Assembly: GCA_014529385.2 (NCBI GenBank) | Contig: CM043968.1 | Span: forward strand, 28,483,513 to 28,547,512 | DNA from: Adiantum capillus-veneris | Lineage: Eukaryota > Streptophyta > Polypodiopsida > Polypodiales > Pteridaceae | Length of the DNA: 64,000 bases | Direction of reading: 5' to 3' | Shown: positions 54,267-64,000 of the stretch, in pieces | How the letters are laid out: each line of letters starts with the position of its first letter | Numbering within the stretch: position 1 is the first letter of the stretch | The notes under the pieces: generated by a model | The model's database searches: none | Told to the model about the DNA's origin: nothing | What the model saw: the letters and a program-made list of their open reading frames with translations, nothing else | Translations under genes and position numbers: made by a program

Positions 54267-55420
54267 ATGGGTGATCATGCAGAGCAACATGGTATGAATT
54301 TTGACCCAGGAACAATGCAATTGTTTCAAGCATTTTCAATGTTCATGTAGCAACAACATGCCAATGAAAGAAGGGAGATTCCAACAACCAAATCCATACA
54401 AGCAGGCATGATCAATTTGACTGCAAAGATGTGACCAAGTAATTGCATAAGTATGTGAAGGATATGGAGCTGCATCGTGTGTCAAAAGATGAGAAGATTC
54501 AAAGTTTTGAGCTAGTTCTTGCTCCAATCAAAGATGGGCATGGGAGAAATTGTGAAGAATTAAAACTAGCTTTAAAGGAGGAATATTTCATGGAGGAATT
54601 TGAGAGAGTGACAAAAAGGACATTCTTAGAATGGGTAGCCAAGAGAAAGCAGGGACTTTCAATAAAAGAGTTACTTAGGGAACTTGAGTAGCATTATGCA
54701 CAACTCACGAGGATAGAAAAGGCCACACTAGATGTAGAGAAGATAGATCTTTTTGTACAAGCTACATGTCAAGAGTTTCAAGAGAATTTAGAGTTGCTTC
54801 TTGAAGATAAAAATGCCGAGCAAGGACTAAAGACCAATTGGAATGAGGTTAAAGGTGTTGTCTCACTACTTGCCAAGCAACAAAGAAGAAGGGATAAGAT
54901 GGTAGTAAACATTACAAGTTCTTCCTCCTCAGCTTTTGACAAAATGGTAAAGCCTACTTTTATAGCTCCTAAGTTTGATGAGTCCATGCTAGATGAGCTT
55001 GTGAAGGGAATGCACGAGTTGAAGGTAAATCTTTCACAGCTTGAAGAAAAAGGCCAACCATTGGGGCCACTTCCTAGACAAAGAATACAACCCAAAGAAG
55101 GGTTTGTCCATAGATGTATTTGGTGTGATAGTACAAACCATGTAAGAAGACATTGTGATAGTTTTAATGATGCTTTGGCAAAAGATGTTTTTTTAAGGAT
55201 GATAAAATCCACTTAAGAGAGACATGTCTACCCTTGAGAACTAACTTTGGGAAAGGGGGAATGAAAAACTTAGTTGAAGATGTAGCAACTAACCATGCCA
55301 CCTCTTCAATTGAGGAAACTACTTATGGAGTGCAAATTGAGCATCTTAGTGATGAAGAGGTGAGTGATCACCATGGCAGACTTTGGCCAAATGTCATGGA
55401 ATTATTTTTATTTTTTTGCT
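54267..55420 (+). pseudogene. Gag-like ORF with CCHC zinc knuckle
   Basis: An ATG lies 29 bases after the primer-binding site. The first frame reads EQHGMNFDPGTMQLFQAF and stops; a second frame (54443-55216) holds most of the protein, interrupted by one TAG at 54689: LALKEEYFMEEFERVTKRTF, IEKATLDVEKIDLF, LELLLEDKNAEQGLKTNWNE, DELVKGMHELKVNL, and a knuckle CIWCDSTNHVRRHC (CX2CX4HX4C) at about 55117-55160. A frameshift then leads to NFGKGGMKNLVED (55237-55275). A second copy is at 31110-31978. Position and knuckle mark it as a retroelement Gag; no pol follows. Confidence 0.75.
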
Positions 55421-55575
55421 AACTCTATTCTTGTAGAGCATAGTCTCACACTCTAGGATTAGTCTATAGGTAAGTACCCTATCCCTGGCTGTGTAGACCA
55501 AAGCGTCATATTGTAGAAACAATCTACCTTAGGTACCTTTTCTTGGTTGTGTAGACCTATGTGACACACTGCAAG

Positions 55576-55740
55576 TGTAAGACCTAGGGTAACTGAACCT
55601 GGGATCCTCCTCCCTACCGCCCTTTATATAGGCTAGCTCCTAGCACTTGCCCTAAGCAAATCCCCAGTCCGCACTGGTCCTTGGCCTAAGTCCCTGACCC
55701 CCTAGGTTGGGCCTTGCCCCGTAGGACCCTTGTCCTGACA
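55576..55740 (-). repeat. LTR (165 bp) of a Ty3/gypsy element, 3' end
   Basis: This is the reverse complement of the LTR at 42287-42460, ending CCTTGTCCTGACA on plus. A polypurine tract (minus AAGGGGGGAG, 55744-55754) adjoins it, so this is the 3' LTR of a minus-strand insertion. Confidence 0.85.
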
Positions 55741-56015
55741 TTACTCCCCCCTTAAGAAAGAGTTTTCGTGCTCGAAAACATAAGTAGTAATATCTTCTTA
55801 AGAATACTGATGTTCTCTTTATTAACGTCCCATAAGTGAGCCAGTTGTCTGTATGACCGATAATTGGTGCAGTGTTAACCCTCACGCACACGGACACCCT
55901 ATGATCTATAAACGTTGTATTATTTAGAGTCAAGTATCGGGCTTGTCGGACCAATAGGAACAGGGTAAGGGTGATCGCCGATGAGAGACGCACTCTAACT
56001 GGGACATTCAAGGGA
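55741..56015 (-). mobile_element. 3' end of the Ty3/gypsy element (truncated)
   Basis: The purine tract is preceded on the minus strand by a segment reading GTTTTCGAGCACGAAAACTC, the form often seen just before the tract in plant gypsy elements. The minus-strand ORF over this region (55652-56011) has no catalytic motif. The element is cut off at about 56.0 kb by the plus-strand element. Confidence 0.6.
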
Positions 56016-56163
56016 TTAGTTGGCTAAGCATGGGCGCCCAAGTGTGAATGGGGTGAGCTCATATAAAAGCCAACTAAACCTAAAATTCACTCATTCTCTC
56101 ATTTGTGCAATAGAAGAGTGCTCTTGCTCCATCTCCATCTCCATCTTCTTCTTCTTCACCTCC

Positions 56164-56224
<61 letters not shown>

Positions 56225-56474
56225 GGAGAGTGTGTGTGCGATCGAGCATTACGAAGGCACGACGGCGGCGAAGCGGTTGAGCGCGGCACGACTGTAGCTT
56301 CTTCTTCATCGTGGCGAGGAATCCACCACGAAGGCGAGCGTAGAGCGGTGAGTGACACACCCTTTGCTCTCTTGAGCTTGCTAGTTTAGGCTTGTTGTGT
56401 GCTTGGAGCCATTTGTGGCTCGCACACGGTGTATTGGCAAGTCCCTTGCTTCGACAGTGCAGCAAGGAGCGCAC
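56016..56474 (+). repeat. Presumed 3' part of the 5' LTR
   Basis: It ends GCGCACA just before the primer-binding site. A TATA-like CTCATATAAAAG lies at about 56058-56069, and a (GT)n(GA)n array at 56165-56230. No match to the start of the 3' LTR (62635 on) was found, so the LTR is either truncated here or longer than the 1.37 kb visible downstream. Confidence 0.45.
56165..56230 (+). repeat. (GT)n(GA)n microsatellite
   Basis: About 20 GT units, then about 10 GA units with one interruption. Confidence 0.95.
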
Positions 56475-56479
56475 ATTTT

Positions 56480-56497
56480 TGGCGCCGCTGCCGGGGA
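56480..56497 (+). promoter_or_regulatory. Primer-binding site, tRNA-Asp type
   Basis: TGGCGCCGCTGCCGGGGA preceded by ATTTT, the form typical of Athila/Tat-type plant elements, with one mismatch to the usual TGGCGCCGTTGCCGGGGA. Confidence 0.85.
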
Positions 56498-56594
56498 AAT
56501 GCCCTACACTAAGCTCGGTTAAGCACTTTACGCTTTCTTGTGGTGCAATTTCTATCATAAGAAAGACAGGGAATGAGTGTGTGTAGTTGTGTGG

Positions 56595-56775
56595 AGATTT
56601 CTGTTTTTTGCGTTTTCTGCGTTTTCTGGTTTGCACTGCACAGTTAGCATTTCTTGCGTTTTTTGCATTTTCTGCATTTTCTGGTTTGCACTGCACAGTT
56701 CTGTCAAGTTTCAATTTCTGCATTTTTTGTGTTTTCTGTGTTTTCTGGTTTGTGCACAGTTAGACGCACAGTTAG
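56595..56775 (+). repeat. Leader minisatellite, three units of about 55-60 bp
   Basis: Units built of TTTTCTGCG/TTTTCTGCA steps end in CTGGTTTGCACTGCACAGTT (first two) or CTGGTTTGTGCACAGTTAG (third). The array lies about 100 bp after the primer-binding site. Confidence 0.8.
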
Positions 56776-57432
56776 TTAATTAAGCAGGCTAGTAATTAGG
56801 CGAGACAGAAAGTAGGTAGGTGAGGTCAACGCACACCAAAACGCGCACCCAAAAAAAAAAGTTTAATTTTTTTGAAAAAAAATAAAAAAAATAATTAAAA
56901 AAATAATTTCTTTCCGAATAATAAAAAAGTGAGTGAGGGGGAGGTTAAATTTTCGAAAATAAAAAACGTGAGTTTTAAAACCGACGGGTTGGTTTGTATA
57001 AAAGTTAGATCGGGATCATTTCCCCAGGCCCGGGCCCAGGCCCAGGACTTAGTCCTCAATCTTATGATATATACTTGACTCACTCTTATATATATACCAT
57101 ACTCCCTCAAGAGGGAATGAGAGCATGTGGGACAAGTCCTCCACTCTCCTCCCTTCTCTTCCCACTTGCACCCTTAGACTTGCTATTTGGAGCCTAGTTC
57201 CCCAGCTAGGAAAAGACTGTTTCGGGCTTTTCTGGAGCAAAATAGAACCAAACGGTGGGCTGTAAAGCACAGCGCGTCCCTCCTAGCGATACGCTCGTTT
57301 CGAGCTATCACACGGCCCATTCAACGACACGCTCTCAAAAATCTAGCAAAAAAACAAACAAAAAAACACGCAAAAAACTAGTCACAAGGCCTCCTAGAGC
57401 AGCTTTTTGACACCTTAGGGTATCAAAAGCAC

Positions 57433-59169
57433 ATGCACTTACGCTCTGGGCGGGTGCTAGAACACGAGCATATTGAGGGTGCCTCTGTTCATACGGACAC
57501 CCATTACCCATCCACGATAGGCTCTAGACCCTCAGCGGGGACACAAGGTAGCACCACCCAAAACCCTAAAATAGCCGCTAGTGATTCCTCCTCCGACTCA
57601 GAATTCATGGAAGCATACCCTACCCAAAACACTGAGAGAGAAGGCCATGCACCTCCCGAAGCTCCACAGCCTAGTACTAGTATGTTTAGCCGTTTCATGG
57701 AAACATTAGGTAGAGCTACTCGCTCGGAACCTGATGCAAATGAAGCACACGAAGGGGGTGGGGAAGTGGACTCTCCTTTCACATCACACGTGGATCCCAC
57801 ACCCCCAAAGAGTGTCCATGTGGATATCCTACCAACTTCTTACCAAGAAGGCCCTGTTGAGCTACCTCCTTCAGAAGTTCTCTCTAGAGTACCGTTGCTG
57901 ACAAGTAAAACCACAGGGAGCAACATTGCTTCTACCTCACAAGAAACCGTTAACACGTCGACTCTAGAAGGATTGTTCATTAATGATCATTGGACATACG
58001 ACCTCCACACTGAGGTGTTGACGGATCTACACTCTGGCCATGCCTACCATGTAGGATGGATAGAGATTGTACGATCCACCTCTAGTGCCACGAGCCTCGA
58101 AGATCAACAGAAAATGATCTGTAATGTTATCCATGGCATTATTCAATGAGAAAGGCAAAACCGAGGGGTAAATATACTCTCAACTGGCCCCATGAGATTT
58201 CTGGATACGAGCAAGGCTCAACAGCCTACTCTATCACAAATGGAGACTCCTCTAATGAGCCCCATGGACCCATCTTACGTCATTTCACCTGGGGTCTCTA
58301 TGCAATCTGAGCCTCCGAGCGACAACTTTAGCTTCCCTAACTTGGCTCAACCCTCTATTAAGGAAAACCCAGTGCTCACTCCAGGGATAAGCCTGACAGA
58401 GAATGTACCGATGACATCTACGGTTAGCGCAGTGCCACTACCTAGTGTCGTAGTACCTAATATGGGGCCTCGACCGTATGTGCCTCTAGCCCCTTATGCA
58501 CACATGGCCCCCACACCTCCAATTGTACCACTTGCTTATGCTCCTCGAGTGCCGCTCCCTAGCCCTTATCCGAGTGGACCTATGCCCGGTTATGTTCCAT
58601 ATCCTGCATCATCCACACATATGCCAAGACCGGTACCCGTCCCTCTCCCACATATGATTCCAAGAGTACCTCCACCGGCCCTGCCTCCTCACATAGGTGA
58701 CTTGGCAGCGTTTGCTCAAACCATAGGTCGATCTATCGCGGAAAATATGCGTTATGCATCTGATAGAGAGCGTAGAAGTAAGGCAGTACAAATTGCCAAA
58801 CTCACGCAAAAATTCAATGGGGACGAAGATGCTAGAAAACACATTGAAGTGTTTGAACAAGTATGTGATTCCTTAGGGGAACGCAACGAACTACATAAGT
58901 GCAATGCCTTAAGCTTGACATTAAGTGGGAAGGCTGGAGATTGGTATAGAACCCTAAGGGTGGACGAGAAAACAATCTACTCTACCCTTCGAAGGTTGTT
59001 TCTAAAGGAGTACATACGAGAAGGTGTGCTTTGGGGTGTAGCATCTCAGCTACAGAAGGCCAAACGTAAGGAAGGAGAGTCAGTAAGGGACTTCATTAGT
59101 CGTCTAAAGCACTTAAACTCTCGCTGCCCTATAAATGAGCGCTTCAACAATAACCAATTGCTTGATTGA
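57433..59169 (+). pseudogene. Gag, N-terminal and capsid region (two TGA-terminated segments)
   Basis: The frame starts MHLRSGRVLEHEH, like other plant gypsy Gag starts. Residues 1-238 are low-complexity, serine/threonine/proline-rich. After a TGA (58147-58149) the same frame runs on: a proline-rich stretch (58450-58700; PYVPLAPYAHMAPTPP), then a retroviral-type capsid domain (58790-59169) with QKFNGDEDARKHIEVFEQV, LSGKAGDWYRTL and LKEYIREGVLWG. A second TGA (59167-59169) interrupts LLD-FIRGLRNE, where arginine (CGA) would fit. Other than these TGAs there are no stops, so the frame has been under recent constraint. Gag would form the particle that packages element RNA. Confidence 0.8.
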
Positions 59170-59181
59170 TTCATTCGAGGG

Positions 59182-61551
59182 TTGAGGAATGAAGGAATCT
59201 ATAATGGACTAGTGATTAGAGGTATCACAACCTGGGAAGATGTCACTGCCAATGCAATCCAATTAAAGGACAACTTGATGATAGCAGGCATGAGGGTGTC
59301 TACTGACACGAGATCCACTAGCTCACAAGCCATTGAGTATGAACCCATGACTGCAAAGCCCATTGCCAATGAGCCAAAGGTATTTGAGACATTCTTGACA
59401 GACCTCACCAAGGCAATCCAAGAGTCTCTTAAGGATAATCGACCCCCTCAAAATAGTCACATGTATCCAAGAAGGGAGCAACAATGGTGTTCCATTTGCT
59501 TAGGTCCACATAGCACTAGTGAGTGCCCTACGTTTAGAGTAAAATTTAATGGAACTTGCAACGCATGTGGTAGGTATGGTCACCAAGCTAAGGATTGTTT
59601 AATGATCAAACGTATGATGGCAAATAGACCACCTGTAGGCTGGACGGATGCACCTCGAGCTCCTGTATTGATGCCTGCTCCACCTGTTGAGCAACTACCG
59701 CAACACATGGTCCCTAGATCTCAAAATGTTGTACAAGCTACACCGCTACCACCTCCTGTGCTAGGACCGCAACCCCCGCATCCAAGAGTCGCCCCTATGA
59801 ACCAAGTGGATTGCGAGCCATCTAATGCTTATGCAGATGGCTGTGAGGAGGAAATAGACACTAGTATTGCCTACGGACTTGATACATTGGAAGAGTGTCC
59901 TATATACTACATGGAAGATTGTTGGGGGCACGTCAAGCCGGTTTATCAAGCTGCTGCTCTCGCATCCAGAGGTCAAAATATCAACACCCAGGCTAGGAGG
60001 CCACCTCTTCAATGCTACGAGTGTGGTGGACCACATCGGGCAGCGGAGTGCCCTATTAGGCTGCAAAAGAATACTGCACAGATGCAAATGAATCAAGGGA
60101 GCACGTCTGAAATGCCAATACTCACATGTAATCGTTGTGGCATAGATCACTTGATTGCCCAATGCCCCTATAACCCAAATGCGCCTAAAATCACACCCCT
60201 AAATTTGGTCGAAATTGCTAGTGTGACATCGCCAATACCACCCGTCGCACCCGCTTATGCGATTACACGGTCCATGCTTCAAGGGCCAGGCCATATCCTC
60301 GACGAGAGAGATACCGCGTCAGTTATCCAAGCAAAGAAAAAGAAGACACGAAGGAAGCGGTCGCAAAATACGAGAAATTCAAAGCCAAGTTCCAAAACAA
60401 ACATAGGAACAGGAGATGACCCCGTGTATATGAATGACCTCGAGGATGATTCAGATTCAATCAAGACAAGGGAGACTAGAACCAATACCACAAAGGGAAA
60501 GACCAACAAAGAAAACCGTAACATGGAACCAAATGAAAACCGAATAAGAGAAAACCATAAAGAGCCTCTGAAAACACCACAAGTGTTTCCAAATCCAATC
60601 CAAGACCCCCAAGATAAACCGCAGGGGCAAAAAGGGAAGAATCGTAAAAAGAAGATTGGGACGTACCCAAACCCAGTAGACGAGATTGAGCAAGTGAAAC
60701 ATCTAAGAGGTTTAGTGGAGGAGACTCAAAGGAAACTAGAACCAGAACCCATGCATGTCAAAATTCATGACACAGTGTTTCCCACGCAAGTTCATCCACC
60801 CCACATGAACCATAGACCGTTAGCCATATCTAGTATCATCCAAGAAGGGAGTGAGGACGGGACATCAGAAAGTGAGCATACACCTTTCTTGTTGGAAAGG
60901 ATGTTTAACGAAGGAATACCTGATCCCATTGAGGAATATGAGATTCCATCCTCACCAGTTCCTAGTCAAGGACCTACACCCCGCAAAACGCCAATGAATG
61001 TTGCCAAACTAGTGGACTTCATGTCTTCTGAGGTCCTAACCACGATCATAGCAAAGCTGTATGGAGATCCTGAGTTATTCCTTGCACTTCGAGCATTCCT
61101 TAACGGAGAGCTACGAATGGGATTACCGCAGTTTGCGCAACCAAATAGGCCTGACTCAATTATGATTGATGAGGAAAATCATGTGCAATCACTTGACTTA
61201 GATGGACACGAGTCTGTGATCGAGGTACCCATTAACGAATTAGGGCAGTATTTTGAAGGCGATGAGTCTAATGCGACCCTACCCATCACTACCAAGGGAT
61301 TAACTATAAAGGGAATTCTTGATGGTGGTGCGGGAGTTAGCATCGTTACAAAATATTGTTGGGAATCCATGGGAAAACCCCGCCTCAGTGTTACTAACAT
61401 TGTGGTAAAGATGGCAAATGGTACCATAGCCAAACCTATGGGGATGCTCAAGGATCTTAAGATCAAAGTTCTAGGACACAAGGTACGACATACGTTCATT
61501 GTAATGGATTTCTCTAAACACCTTATGTCATATGAAATGATTTTAGGATGA
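59182..61551 (+). pseudogene. Gag C-terminus with four zinc knuckles, basic linker, and aspartic protease
   Basis: In frame with the preceding segment; 789 codons. Four CCHC knuckles: CSICLGPHSTSEC (residues 103-115), CNACGRYGHQAKDC (126-139), CYECGGPHRAAEC (about 278-290), CNRCGIDHLIAQC (about 315-327). The second has the canonical CX2CX4HX4C spacing and the other three CX2CX3HX4C. A lysine-rich, charged linker (about 380-500) follows. The protease starts near residue 700: IKGILDGGAGVSIV (active site DGGA, compare DGGSGVN in related elements), KMANGTIAKPMGMLKDL, and EMILG at the end, where the next codon is TGA (61549-61551) followed by PFM: 'LGRPF' would fit with CGA. No reverse transcriptase follows. 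Confidence 0.85.
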
Positions 61552-61557
61552 CCATTC

Positions 61558-62613
61558 ATGAGGGAAGCACAAATGGTTCATGATTGGTCTAAAAATCATG
61601 TCTATTTGCAATTCCAAGACTCCGTCCTTAGAGTGGATTTGGTGACTGGTAAGGTACACCCCTTAGGGAGTAAAACCATTATTGATCATCGCTCTGACAC
61701 CACAGTTCACTCGGCCCCACTACAATATTGTTACACTTGTAAGAAGGATACAGACATTGGCCAAGATTCTCCTTATATGGATATCCTACCTGGGATGACT
61801 GAGTCGGACAATGTGGATTGGGTCCACCTAGCAGCAACCATAGACACTTGGGGAAATAGGGGGACGACCTGGGTAACACCTGAGGGGGATGAAATGCCTG
61901 TACCCTTAAATATGCTACAAGCAATGCATATTGCTTCCGACAAGACTCATCCTAATGTCACGAAGAAAACATACAAGTGGGTCCCTAAAGCTTCTTTAGT
62001 GACCATAGCTAGTGCTAAAAAACAGAAGCCTTGTAAGAAACGTACCACTCGCTCCAAGAAAAGTAAGAAAATGTTGCGATGGATCTCTAAACGACTATTG
62101 GAAGCCCAAGGCTACTATCAAGGAAATGATCAAATCTGGGTGCCAAAACGTAGATTGTGCTCTTACCTATCACCTGACCCAAGTGAGCCCAATCCCGTAG
62201 CTCCAAAACAAATCAATGATCGTGGAAAGAAAAAAATCACAGAATGCTACACACCCGCTCCCGAGCTAGTTTGGGTACCAAAGAAAGAACGATTTGTTCC
62301 ACCTAGCTCAGGAAGGGGGGAGTCCCATGAAGCTTCTAGCTCCTCATGTAATACATCCATAGAGGTAAAAGCTTCTACACAGCCTCCATCTATAGTAGTG
62401 GACCTCCATGAAGCTACAAAAGAATCCACACCTCCCAGTGTTCAAGAATCACCTGATGAACCACTTCAAGTTCGATCCTGGGAGAGTACCTTACCACCCT
62501 TGCAAATTGACGAGGCACCTAGGGTAATAGAAAACTACTGGCAAAAATCCTCACCTATTACCAACTGGAACAATTGGTTTCAAAGGGTGACAAGCTCATT
62601 TCAAACGGTATGA
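61558..62613 (+). pseudogene. Protease end and tail domain with WVPK motifs
   Basis: Same frame, 351 codons, ending at TGA 62611-62613. The first 30 residues (MVHDWSKNHVYLQFQDSVLR) complete the protease. The rest is basic and then proline/serine-rich, with TYKWVPKASLV (about 61970), LLEAQGYYQGNDQIWVPKRR (about 62097-62153) and ELVWVPKKERF (about 62260-62300). The motif GYYxGxxxxW[V/L]PK matches the minus-strand remnant at 2618-3541. The element ends 7 bases later with a purine tract. The function of the tail is unknown; it occupies the place pol would have. Confidence 0.75.
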
Positions 62614-62620
62614 TCTACCC

Positions 62621-62634
62621 AAGGAAGGGGGGAG
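62621..62634 (+). promoter_or_regulatory. Polypurine tract
   Basis: AAGGAAGGGGGGAG directly followed by TGTTTGCTGACAG, the presumed start of the 3' LTR. Confidence 0.75.
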
Positions 62635-64000
62635 TGTTTGCTGACAGTCATCATTCATTTGTTTCCCTCTCAACCTTTTTCCCTGACCTCTCAATCACCA
62701 ATCTTAGGGAATGTACATATAAAGCTTTATACTCACAAAAAACAAAAAAATAAAGAGCAAGAGCAATTAGCAAACGAGTATGCACATTAAAAGTCAAAAC
62801 ATTGACTCAGACCTACACATGTCACATCTGGCACAGTGAAACAGAAACCTATGCCATAAAACACCTTTGATCCTCATCACTTGAGTGATGGAGGGTAGGT
62901 AAGATTAGTACGATAGGAGTGTTTCTGTTTTAGAGTTGAGTGATTAGCAAAGTTCTCTTTTCCCACTGATGTGCCTCCTAGAGGTATTATTGTGTTTCAT
63001 AGTGTGTACAGGAAGGTGTATCTGTGGTTAGGATTTGGACCTTCATGGAACCTTTCTTTCGTTCACACTTCAAATCAAGCGCGACCATCAACACAAACAG
63101 GTGTTTTATGTCCATTAGCATTGCCCTTATCTTTTTGCATCCATGTTTGTCCGCTTTGATTATGATTGGTAGCATAATATTCAGCGCATTTTCTTAGTAT
63201 CAAACATTTAATTCAATGCAATGTTTGGTCATAATCACTTGTCTAGGTTTAAAAATCAAGCAGTCCGACTAAGCTACTTTGACCAAGTTAGGTGTTAGAG
63301 ATCTTCTCTTAATACCATGGGGAATGCCTTCCTAATAAGCAATGGTTACTTAGGTTCTTAATCTGATTTAGGCAGCATTGTATGAAATGTACTAGGGCTT
63401 TCTAGTGGGCTTAACCCTATTGACCTTTAGCTTAAGTATTATAAAGGGAGTTTACTAATGTGATGAGCCTGGGGAGGGTAACAGTGTTATATGACCCCCC
63501 AAAGTTACAAAATTAAAATGCTGAAAATGAACAAACAAAAAATCAAAGTGCCACAATGTAAAATTTTAAGCTGGAAGAGAAATCCCTGCTTAAATTGGTA
63601 CTTCACTCACATGTATCGCCTATGGTACTAGAGCCCTAGAGGTTCCCAGTGTGGGCGCTTTTCCTTGAAAAGCAAAAAACCCAAGGCATACAAAATAAGC
63701 ACACACATCATAATTGAATCAATGTGAAAAGACTTTGGGGGGTCAAAGAAAAAGTAATCAGTCAGGCGATGATTTCATGAGAAATTCCTTTTATGGTAGC
63801 TTAACTACAAGGTTTTCTAGATATAGCCTCTAGTCAGCCCTCGAACATGAATACTTGGCTCTCGCGATTAAACAACTTAATTGACCACTGAAAATTAAGA
63901 AGCTTACCCATGGTATTAATATTCGATCTCTAGTGCCTTTCGACCGTCAAATTAGCGACCCCAGACTTGTTTAATTTTTTACCTTTACATCTGTTTATGC
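62635..64000 (+). repeat. Presumed 3' LTR, incomplete at the window edge
   Basis: It begins with TG after the purine tract. No coding frame of note is present (62971-63159 has no domain). A 14-bp inverted repeat (63492-63505 and 63732-63745) encloses about 226 bp. No LTR end (CA plus flank) could be identified before 64000. Confidence 0.45.

Larger units (their letters stand above)
56016..64000 (+). mobile_element. tRNA-Asp-primed LTR element encoding Gag-protease-tail, no pol seen
   Basis: In plus orientation: a presumed 5' LTR end, primer-binding site (56480), leader, a single 5.2-kb reading frame (57433-62613) with three TGA codons, a purine tract (62621-62634), and the start of a 3' LTR (62635 onward). 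Gag and protease are present; reverse transcriptase, RNase H and integrase are not recognisable before the purine tract. This suggests a non-autonomous element relying on an Athila/Tat-like partner. The LTRs cannot be compared because the 3' LTR runs off the window and the 5' LTR looks truncated. Confidence 0.75.

Noticed and set aside
62635-64000. Reverse transcriptase downstream of the gag-protease-tail frame
   Set aside because: No frame with polymerase, RNase H or integrase landmarks exists up to the window edge, and a purine tract precedes this stretch.

Overview
The window looks like repeat-dominated intergenic DNA from a land-plant nuclear genome. The only gene that appears intact is an intronless PLS-type pentatricopeptide repeat (PPR) gene at 18.7-20.1 kb on the minus strand. 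PPR style, plant-type LTR retrotransposons primed by initiator tRNA-Met and tRNA-Asp, and very frequent (CT/GA)n arrays would fit a large-genome fern or related seed-free plant. The organism is inference; the sequence alone does not prove it.

Layout. 0-3.6 kb (minus): a tRNA-Asp-primed LTR family, with one LTR (305-1367) that has a primer-binding site on one side and a polypurine tract on the other, followed by a decayed tail ORF. 3.8-9.2 kb (minus): a decayed Ty3/gypsy gag-pol. 10.1-11.0 kb (plus): a gag-protease remnant. 11.1-15.5 kb: a large inverted duplication whose left arm received a 284-bp PIF/Harbinger-like MITE and an 885-bp hAT-like non-autonomous element. 18.7-24.3 kb: the PPR gene and a 2.0-2.2 kb tandem duplication of its upstream DNA, including the start codon. 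24.3-30.7 kb (minus): two decayed Ty1/copia copies. 31.1-33.6 kb: a gag-like remnant interrupted by a hAT element with a DUF659-type transposase remnant. 34.7-42.1 kb: an LTR element without recognisable pol, with 2.4-kb LTRs, an unidentified internal ORF, and PPR-derived sequence in both LTRs. 42.3-42.9 kb: the 5' end of a Ty3/gypsy element with a 174-bp LTR. 44.6-50.3 kb: microsatellite-rich DNA. 51.6-52.9 kb (minus): a MULE transposase remnant. 54.2-55.4 kb: a second gag-like remnant. 55.6-56.0 kb: the 3' end of a gypsy element. 56.0-64 kb (plus): a tRNA-Asp-primed element with one long Gag-protease-tail frame broken only by three TGA codons and no reverse transcriptase in view.

Almost nothing here works together as a pathway. 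The coherent stories are about transposons: (i) a Gag-protease-tail retroelement type seen at 2.6-3.5 kb and 57-62.6 kb, sharing a repeated GYYxG...W[V/L]PK motif; (ii) a hAT family with a transposase-bearing relative at 32-33.6 kb and a non-autonomous copy at 12.7-13.6 kb sharing termini; (iii) a pol-less LTR element that captured PPR gene sequence. Alignments were done by eye, so boundaries of degenerate elements are approximate.
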